Origin: a virus
IMG/VR virus record: IMGVR_UViG_3300037485_000646
Span: 1-21,736 of that record
Reading direction: 5' to 3' (one strand)
DNA: 21,736 nucleotides
The translations under genes and the position numbers were made by a program. Below the pieces are notes generated by a model, which saw nothing but the letters and a program-made list of their open reading frames with translations, was not told where the DNA came from and did no database searches. Shown one piece after another: positions 12,655 through 18,911 of the stretch (the stretch's first letter is position 1; each line of letters opens with the position of its first letter).

Positions 12655-15600
12655 TTAGAACGTACCCTCATCCATGGTGGCATCAATCGTACCAGCGGAG
12701 AAATTACCACTACTATCGCGAGCAATAATCGCATTGGCAGTGTTGGCGCTAGTGGCCGTGGTGGCACTATTGCTTACTTTTCCAGCAGTGGAAATAGTGC
12801 TGAGCTTTGTATCAGCAATACTGCCAGCAAGCATTAAATTAGTAACAGTACCAGAGTCGCCAGTAGTGATGAGGGTGCCAGTAGTGTCTGGCAGCGTCAC
12901 CACCTTGTCTGAAGTGGCATCAGCCGCTGCAAGTTGAATTTCAAAAGTGTTATCAGTGGCACCTTCAAAAAGCAATGTTCCCGCATTGCCAATTACCACT
13001 TCACCAGTGATAGTGCCGCCTGCTTTTGGCAATGCTGCATTGGCTAGGTCATAAGCGCTCTTCACTGCAGTGGCAGTAGCAGCAAGCGTTGAGCTAGTAG
13101 TTGCAACGGAATCAGTGAGTTGAACACTTCCCCTAACGCTTGTCGTGGCATCGGGAATTGAAATAATAGGCGTAGTAGATCCGCTGACGACAGTAATCGG
13201 AGAATTGGCGCTCACCGAGAGTACCGTGCCACTAGCAGGTGTGGCCCATTTCACGCCAGTGCCAAAAGCTGAATCAGCAGTTAGTACCTGCCCGTTGGTT
13301 CCCACCGCCTGCTTTAGAAGTGTTGTACCACTGCTGACAAGAAGGTCTCCTTTGGTGTAGGCATTAAAACCAGTGCCGCCATATCCAGTGGCAAGAATAC
13401 CACTCGCTACATTGTTTACATTGCGACATTCATTGCTCACTTCTTCAATGGCCGACTGCACATTGCTGCTTGCAATGCTCGCTGCTGGAGTGAATGCAAC
13501 GTTCACTGCAGCCTGGCTCGTGTAAGTGGAGCTAACGTCCACTTCCACCCATGCCGTGCCATTACAAAGCAGAATGTCTGGCGGCTGCAGAATTGTTTCA
13601 GGAGCTGGAGATGCGCCTGTGCCTCCACTTGCAACTACCACGTAATAACGATTAAACGTGACTGATGGCGAAGGAAGTGGCTGTCCAACACTTAGGCCAA
13701 TTGCTGCGCCATCAGCACTCGTGCTCGCGATGGTATTACCGCTTGCATTGTATGTGCCACCAAAAATAATCTCCCCCACTGAAATTCCAACTGGGTTCCA
13801 AACATTGCCATCCCAGAGGAAAAGATCTTTTTCCAGGGGATTAAAGAAAAATTGCCCGATGAAGTCGGCAACTGGCGGAGCTTCACCAAATTGGCTGACA
13901 GAATAATTGGCAAGCTTTGATGCCAAAATGGAATCATCTGCAATAAAGCCACTGCCAAAGGATCCAGTGGTAATTTTGCTTGCCGAAAGCGAAGGAATGT
14001 CATCCGCGACAAGACTTGCATTGCCAGCAGTGACGTGCCCTTCCGGGTCCACGGACACCCTGTAATACACACCTGAGGCGATGCTATTGGTATGGTTAAA
14101 AATGCCACTAACGGTGACCAATCCTGTTCCAGCTTGCGCTACGCCCAAAGCTGAAGTGGTTGCCTTGGGAAGATCATCAGTGCTGATTGTGCGGAATGTC
14201 GGGGCTGCGTCTGCACTTCCACTGGCGGGGCCAGCAAAAAAGCGCGATGCCACTTGAGTGTTTAAAGAGGGAACGATGGATGCACTAAATTCATCTGGAT
14301 AAGAAGAAGTAAAGCCATAAATGGCGTCACCAGAGACGACAATAGTTGAAAGACTAGCTTGACGCTGCCAAGAACTTCCATTCCATGTGTATTCATAGCC
14401 AGTGCTTGTATTAATCCATTGTTGGCCAATAAAATCTCCACTTCCAACTGGCGTAGATCCAGCAACCACAGCAGCGGAATTATCTGCCATCTTTGCGCCA
14501 GTAATAGCTCCATCGCTAAGCTTGGCAGTAATCACGGCCAAGTCATTAATTTTTACGGAAGTAATGGCAGAATTGGCAATCGTAGCAGCAAATGCACCAG
14601 TGCCAGTACCAGTGACATCTCCCGAGAGTGTGATAGTCTGATCGCCAGTGTTAATACCAGTGGAAGTACCAGAGAAACTTCCATCTTGCACTGCCAATGT
14701 CCCAAGGCCAAGCGTAGTGCGAATGTCTGCAACAGTGGCATCATCAAGAATGGAACGCGCTGCTGATGTGCAGACAATTTCCTCTATGGTTCCTCCACTA
14801 GCAGAGAATCTGCCAAGGATGACATCGCTTGCACTAGTGGCTTGAATTTTGCCGTAAGAAACTGCTGCATCGGCAATCTTGGCAGTAGTAATGCCGCTAT
14901 CAATAATCTTGGCGGTAATAACTGCATTACTCGCAAGCTTATCCGCCGTGATATTTGCATCAACAATTTTGACAGTGGTAATGCCACTGTCAGCAAGTTT
15001 CACAGTGGTAATTGCATTGTCAGCAATATCTGCAGTGACGATGGAAGAGGAATCGTAATCTCCACTTCCTACTGTATTTTTTACGGCTAGCGAACCAAGG
15101 CCAAGCGTAGTACGTTGAGCGCTGGCATCTGCGTCGTCAAGAATGGCACGACCGGCAGCCGTGATTGTGGCTGCAGCGTAAGTGTCAGAAGCAATGGCAT
15201 AGATAAATTCACCAGACGCAACGGTGATGCCAGCAATTGAAGCCAGTGCAGCATCGTAAGCCTGCACGTCGGTGCCAATAATCAGACCGAGATTTGTCCT
15301 GGCTCCAGAGGCTGTAGATGAGCCTGTACCACCGTCTTCAATGGCAAGGTCAGTAATGCCACTGATTGCGCCACCATTGATGGTTGCATAGGAAATAGTG
15401 CCACTACTGAGCACTGCCGTACCACCAGTAATTGCCACGCCAGAAGCAGCTTGTACTGCCATGGAATCCAGGCCAAGCGTAGTGCGTTGAGCAGATGCGT
15501 CAGCATCGTCCAACAGGGCCCTGCCTGCCTCAGTGAGCGTGATGCTCTCTATGCTGCCACTACCGGCAGAAGCCCTACCAAGCAGCACTCCACTAGCCAC

Positions 15601-17295
15601 TTGCTGGATCTTGGTAAAAGTGACGGCATTATCTTCAATGGCGACAGTAGAAATAGATCCACTTGCGTAACTTCCAGAAGGAATGGAACTAGCGGTAATG
15701 ACAGATCCAGGAAGCTCCCCAGAAGAAAGACCAAGCTTTCCGATGGTGACGGCTCCAGAGGCAAGCTTTGCAGTTGTAACGCCACTGTCAACGATTTGTG
15801 CAGTGCCAATACTACCGCTTGCCATCTTGGCAAGAGTTACAGTCGAATCAACAATGTTGATCGTGGTGATACATCCGCTTGCAAGCTTGGCTTGAGTGAT
15901 GCCACTATCAATAATGTTGGCAGTAGCAATAGAGCCTGCAGCAAGCTTTGCTTGGGTGATGCCGCTGTCTACTAAATTGATAGTAGACACTGAATTGGCA
16001 GCAAGCTTCTCTTGCGTAATGCCACTGGCCAAGACATTGACAGTTGCCACCGCATTCGCAGCAAGCTTCACTTGCGTGATGCCACTATCTACTAAATTGA
16101 CAGTATTGATTGCATTAGCAGCAAGCTTTTCTTGCGTGATGCCACTGTTAACAATTTGAACAGTGCCGATACTATCGCTTGCCATTTTGGCTAGCGTTAC
16201 AGAAGCATCAATAATGTTGACAGTTGAAATGGCACCACTAGCCAGCTTGGCTTGCGTGATACCACTATCAACGAGCTGAATAGTGCCAATGCTATTAGTA
16301 GCCATCTTGGCTAGCGTCACAGCGGAATCAACAATGTTGATCGTATCCACTGCTCCACTTGCAAGTTTGACCTGCGTAATGCCGCTATCAACAAATTGAG
16401 CAGTGCTAACACTGCCACTGGCCATTTTTACCAGCGTGACGGAGGCATCAATAAGATTAACCGTATCAACAGCGCCACTAGCAAGCTTGGGCTGCGTCAC
16501 TCCACTGTCGATGATGTTGATTGTCGCGATACTTCCAGAGGCAAGCTTCACTTGCGTGATACCACTGTCAACAATATTTACCGTCGCAATGGCATTCGCA
16601 GCAAGCTTAACTTGCGTCACTCCACTGTCTACCAGTTGAATGGTTCCAATAGAATTGGCAGCCATCTTCGCTAGTGTTACGCCACTAGCAGCAAGATGAA
16701 CAGTGTTAATAGCTTCAGCGCTTACATTGGCGCCAGTGATGCCACTAGTTTGAATCTTGACGGAAGTTACGGCACCATCAATAATCTTAATTGTTTCTAC
16801 AGAATCACTAGCAAGTTTGCCAGCCGTAACGGCAAGATCATCGATCTTATCAGTGGTAACGCTTAGATCTTCAAGGAGACTTGTGTTAATGGTATTGCCA
16901 GTGGCGACAATTCCAAGCTCTAAAGTAGAACGAGCTGCAGTGGAATTAGCGTCGTCAAGCAGCGTGCGAATGTAAACAGTGCAATCAATTTCCTCGACGT
17001 TGCCAGCAGAGGTGGTACGACCAAGGAGCTTGTTTGCATTTACTTGCTGGATCTTGTCATAGGTGAGCGTATTTGTGTCAATGGAAGTGCCAGTAAGTTT
17101 GGTCGCGCTTCCTTGATTAATCTTTGAAATGTCAAGCGTTGAAGCATCCGCAAGATTAAAACCAGCCTGAACTAGGCTCTTAACTTGCACCTTCTTTGTC
17201 TGACTAGCGCTAATATCCGCAATAGGCAGTACGTCGTTTGAAGCTACGCCTCCCTGAGGGAGTTCAACGAGTTCCGTAATTCTTTGATCGGCCAT
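12655..17295 (-). CDS. Giant repeat tail fibre protein
   Basis: A 1546-residue fibre. The N-terminus has the pattern RITELVELPQ...DVLPIADIS...TKKVQVKSL, common in phage fibres. Residues 193-512 are sixteen 20-residue repeats; residues 750-819 are seven related decapeptides (such as SGITTVKIVD). Four LLDDAD/STLGL-type motifs separate the modules (near 107, 585, 710 and 845). Then come Trp modules (WINTSTGYEYTWNGSSWQ; FFFNPLEKDLFLWDGNVW), a GGTG module (YGGTGFNAYTKGDLLVSS), and an end module shared with the next gene, closing with ATMDEGTF. It is likely a long, trimeric, beta-structured adsorption fibre. The gene follows a 16-base palindrome, and its start has only a weak GAGAG. It is a rapidly rearranging gene by appearance. 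Confidence 0.9.
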   Translation of the reverse strand: MADQRITELVELPQGGVASNDVLPIADISASQTKKVQVKSLVQAGFNLADASTLDISKINQGSATKLTGTSIDTNTLTYDKIQQVNANKLLGRTTSAGNVEEIDCTVYIRTLLDDANSTAARSTLELGIVATGNTINTSLLEDLSVTTDKIDDLAVTAGKLASDSVETIKIIDGAVTSVKIQTSGITGANVSAEAINTVHLAASGVTLAKMAANSIGTIQLVDSGVTQVKLAANAIATVNIVDSGITQVKLASGSIATINIIDSGVTQPKLASGAVDTVNLIDASVTLVKMASGSVSTAQFVDSGITQVKLASGAVDTINIVDSAVTLAKMATNSIGTIQLVDSGITQAKLASGAISTVNIIDASVTLAKMASDSIGTVQIVNSGITQEKLAANAINTVNLVDSGITQVKLAANAVATVNVLASGITQEKLAANSVSTINLVDSGITQAKLAAGSIATANIIDSGITQAKLASGCITTINIVDSTVTLAKMASGSIGTAQIVDSGVTTAKLASGAVTIGKLGLSSGELPGSVITASSIPSGSYASGSISTVAIEDNAVTFTKIQQVASGVLLGRASAGSGSIESITLTEAGRALLDDADASAQRTTLGLDSMAVQAASGVAITGGTAVLSSGTISYATINGGAISGITDLAIEDGGTGSSTASGARTNLGLIIGTDVQAYDAALASIAGITVASGEFIYAIASDTYAAATITAAGRAILDDADASAQRTTLGLGSLAVKNTVGSGDYDSSSIVTADIADNAITTVKLADSGITTVKIVDANITADKLASNAVITAKIIDSGITTAKIADAAVSYGKIQATSASDVILGRFSASGGTIEEIVCTSAARSILDDATVADIRTTLGLGTLAVQDGSFSGTSTGINTGDQTITLSGDVTGTGTGAFAATIANSAITSVKINDLAVITAKLSDGAITGAKMADNSAAVVAGSTPVGSGDFIGQQWINTSTGYEYTWNGSSWQRQASLSTIVVSGDAIYGFTSSYPDEFSASIVPSLNTQVASRFFAGPASGSADAAPTFRTISTDDLPKATTSALGVAQAGTGLVTVSGIFNHTNSIASGVYYRVSVDPEGHVTAGNASLVADDIPSLSASKITTGSFGSGFIADDSILASKLANYSVSQFGEAPPVADFIGQFFFNPLEKDLFLWDGNVWNPVGISVGEIIFGGTYNASGNTIASTSADGAAIGLSVGQPLPSPSVTFNRYYVVVASGGTGASPAPETILQPPDILLCNGTAWVEVDVSSTYTSQAAVNVAFTPAASIASSNVQSAIEEVSNECRNVNNVASGILATGYGGTGFNAYTKGDLLVSSGTTLLKQAVGTNGQVLTADSAFGTGVKWATPASGTVLSVSANSPITVVSGSTTPIISIPDATTSVRGSVQLTDSVATTSSTLAATATAVKSAYDLANAALPKAGGTITGEVVIGNAGTLLFEGATDNTFEIQLAAADATSDKVVTLPDTTGTLITTGDSGTVTNLMLAGSIADTKLSTISTAGKVSNSATTATSANTANAIIARDSSGNFSAGTIDATMDEGTF
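14839..15048 (-). repeat. Seven decapeptide repeats in the giant fibre
   Basis: Seven consecutive 30-base units encode ten-residue motifs of the type NAITTVKLAD, SGITTVKIVD, ANITADKLAS and NAVITAKIID. They correspond to half-units of the larger 20-residue array. Confidence 0.85.
15760..16719 (-). repeat. Sixteen 60-base (20-residue) repeats in the giant fibre
   Basis: The array has an exact 60-base period with no insertion or deletion, covering residues 193-512. A typical unit is ANAIATVNIVDSGITQVKLA. Each unit is two related decapeptides. Units fall into three types by the Asn/Gln position and the KLA/KMA ending (see findings). Confidence 0.95.
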
Positions 17296-17335
17296 CTCTC
17301 AGAAGGGCAAAGCTAAATGCAGTCTAACCTTAAAC

Positions 17336-17351
17336 GATAATAGCTATTATC
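17336..17351. repeat. 16-base perfect palindrome before the giant fibre gene
   Basis: GATAATAGCTATTATC lies in the 79-base gap between two late genes, 40 bases before the ATG at 17295. It could be an operator, a small hairpin or part of a promoter (TATTAT as a -10-like box); no way to choose from sequence alone. Confidence 0.65.
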
Positions 17352-17374
17352 ACCAACTGCTTTTTTTGCTGGAA

Positions 17375-18385
17375 TTAGTCAGTCACTTCTTTCAACAAGT
17401 AATCAAGACCCTGTTCAAGATAGATGGCATCATCATCTTCCTTGAGAATGTACTCAGGCGGAATGCCCACACGCAGCTTGAATTCACCAGTGGTAACAAA
17501 GTCAACAGAGCATGCTACCAACGCATCCGCTGTTACAGTGACTCCTGCTCTGGTGACCACTGCATCCATCTCATAATAAACTTCCTCCCTGAAAGTAAGA
17601 GATCGCTCAACTGAAGATAGTGAAAGCAATGCCTTGAAACTACTCCCCACGTCTAATCGATTAATGACTTGCAAGAGAAAAAGAGGAACATCTTGGTTTG
17701 ACACTGATTCATAGCTGAACAGGCATTCAATGCTTCCATTGCCACTTAGCAGTCCTGCTGAATATTGCTGCTTAAATTTATCCGATAGGCTCGTTGTTTC
17801 CATTGCCGCCCTGTCAGTATTAATCTCAAATGAAGTGACCGACCCCAGCGTGTTATAGCGAGTATCCCTAACCCCCACCGTAACATCAATAGGCTCGCCA
17901 TAAAAATTAGCCAATGCATATTCATTGGCTCTCTCATTATTCACCGCATCGTTAAAATCTTCAAACAGGCGGATTCCGCCCACGCTATTCACGTGAGCGT
18001 AAGCTCTAATATTGTTGGCAATCACATAATCGCTAAGCCTGAATTCATCGTAACCTTGTGGCGGCAAGTCACTGCTGGTACTAATATCATCATCGAGCCA
18101 GCCGGATAAGGAGGCTGTGCTTCCAGAGGTCCACACCACTGCATTGAAGCCATCAACGATTGGTCCTGGAATGTTCCAAAACGTGGCTGGCATAAACAAT
18201 AGCCCTCTTTCATCCTCCGTGGAGATTTCAAGAAGGTCGCCAGTAATTAAATTATCATCACTCCCTTCAAAACTGAAGCGATTTAATGATGTGTTAACAT
18301 CGCTTGGCGAAATAGAAGTAAAAAGAGTATTCTCTCCTCCGCGCTGAAGTTTGATAGCGCCTGTATGGCCAACAAAAAACGTCAT
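17375..18385 (-). CDS. Tail tube-like protein with N-terminal extension
   Basis: A 336-residue protein. The C-terminal half resembles the neighbouring 139-residue tail-tube-like protein: ETTSLSDKF...AGLLSGNGSIE aligns with DTTALGDTA...PGLSSATGSAT, and the final strand VACSVDFVTTGEF with TVSFNFTINGPL. The N-terminus also shares the pattern FVGHTGAIKLQRGG (compare FYTGRTGKLRLGG). Between them is an acidic insertion of roughly 150 residues with no recognised domain. The gene starts at ATG 18385 with GAGG just upstream and a TACAATGAAAGAA element 16 bases before it. It may form part of the tail tube, a tube terminator or a minor tail protein. Confidence 0.72.
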   Translation of the reverse strand: MTFFVGHTGAIKLQRGGENTLFTSISPSDVNTSLNRFSFEGSDDNLITGDLLEISTEDERGLLFMPATFWNIPGPIVDGFNAVVWTSGSTASLSGWLDDDISTSSDLPPQGYDEFRLSDYVIANNIRAYAHVNSVGGIRLFEDFNDAVNNERANEYALANFYGEPIDVTVGVRDTRYNTLGSVTSFEINTDRAAMETTSLSDKFKQQYSAGLLSGNGSIECLFSYESVSNQDVPLFLLQVINRLDVGSSFKALLSLSSVERSLTFREEVYYEMDAVVTRAGVTVTADALVACSVDFVTTGEFKLRVGIPPEYILKEDDDAIYLEQGLDYLLKEVTD

Positions 18386-18401
18386 CTCGCCTCAGCGCTT
18401 A

Positions 18402-18414
18402 TTCTTTCATTGTA
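18402..18414 (-). promoter_or_regulatory. TACAATNAAAGAA element before 18385 gene
   Basis: Minus-strand TACAATGAAAGAA, 16 bases before ATG 18385, in the 61-base gap between two tail genes. It is the third copy of the 13-mer. Confidence 0.5.
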
Positions 18415-18446
18415 CAAGCAATGTAAATGGCAAATTAACAATCCTA

Positions 18447-18866
18447 TCAAGTGGTGCCAGTGAGGGTGACGGTAGTCAGGGGGCCATTGATGGTAAAGTT
18501 GAACGACACAGTAGTCAGTTCATCAGTGGAAGAACTGACACTGGCGCTATTGATGAAAGCATTGGCAACAAAGGACTGACTTGTGCCCACTTCAAAGGTG
18601 AGGCTCACTTCGTCGCTGTCAGTGATGGCGCCAGTCTTTGCAATCTTTGCGAGAAGATCGGTAACATCAGTAGTGGCACCATTGTAATAAGACAAGGTGG
18701 CGCTACCAGTGGCGCTAGACAGGCCAGGAGTGAAAGTGCTGGCAGTGTCCCCCAATGCCGTGGTGTCCAGCATGTTCACAGATGTATCAAGCGTCCAGTT
18801 GCGCACTTTCGACACTTCGCTACCGCCAAGGCGCAATTTACCAGTACGACCAGTATAAAAAGGCAT
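18447..18866 (-). CDS. Tail tube-like (major tail) protein
   Basis: A 139-residue, beta-rich, low-Cys protein: FYTGRTGKLRLGG, KVRNWTLDTS, then LDTTALGDTASTFTPGLSSA and a C-terminal strand FNFTINGPLTTVTLTG. This order (N-terminal strand pair, TT-L-GD loop, Gly-rich turn, final strand) fits siphovirus tail tube proteins, which stack as rings around the tape measure. It starts at ATG 18866 without a strong ribosome-binding site but with TAACATAAAGAA 14 bases upstream, a degenerate version of the late element. It lies downstream of the tail-tip gene, which is unusual for the typical tail gene order. Confidence 0.75.
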   Translation of the reverse strand: MPFYTGRTGKLRLGGSEVSKVRNWTLDTSVNMLDTTALGDTASTFTPGLSSATGSATLSYYNGATTDVTDLLAKIAKTGAITDSDEVSLTFEVGTSQSFVANAFINSASVSSSTDELTTVSFNFTINGPLTTVTLTGTT

Positions 18867-18880
18867 TGTCTTAAAGCTTT

Positions 18881-18892
18881 TTCTTTATGTTA
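18881..18892 (-). promoter_or_regulatory. Degenerate late element before 18866 gene
   Basis: TAACATAAAGAA, 14 bases before ATG 18866, resembles the TACAATNAAAGAA elements and lies at the same distance from its start, but lacks one base and differs in the first half. Confidence 0.35.
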
Positions 18893-18911
18893 ACAGGATT
18901 TGGCGATAGCG

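Noticed and set aside
15760-16719. A regular 60-base period resembling a CRISPR array or satellite
   Set aside because: The whole stretch is one open frame, the repeats are in phase with codons, and there are no unique spacers; it encodes protein repeats.
10284-17295. A diversity-generating retroelement with a variable fibre region
   Set aside because: No reverse transcriptase gene, template repeat or adenine-biased differences between repeats were seen in the window.
17353-17375. A terminator after the 17375 gene from the CCAGC...GCAGTTGG region
   Set aside because: The stem is weak and mismatched, and the A run lies in the loop instead of a T run after the stem.
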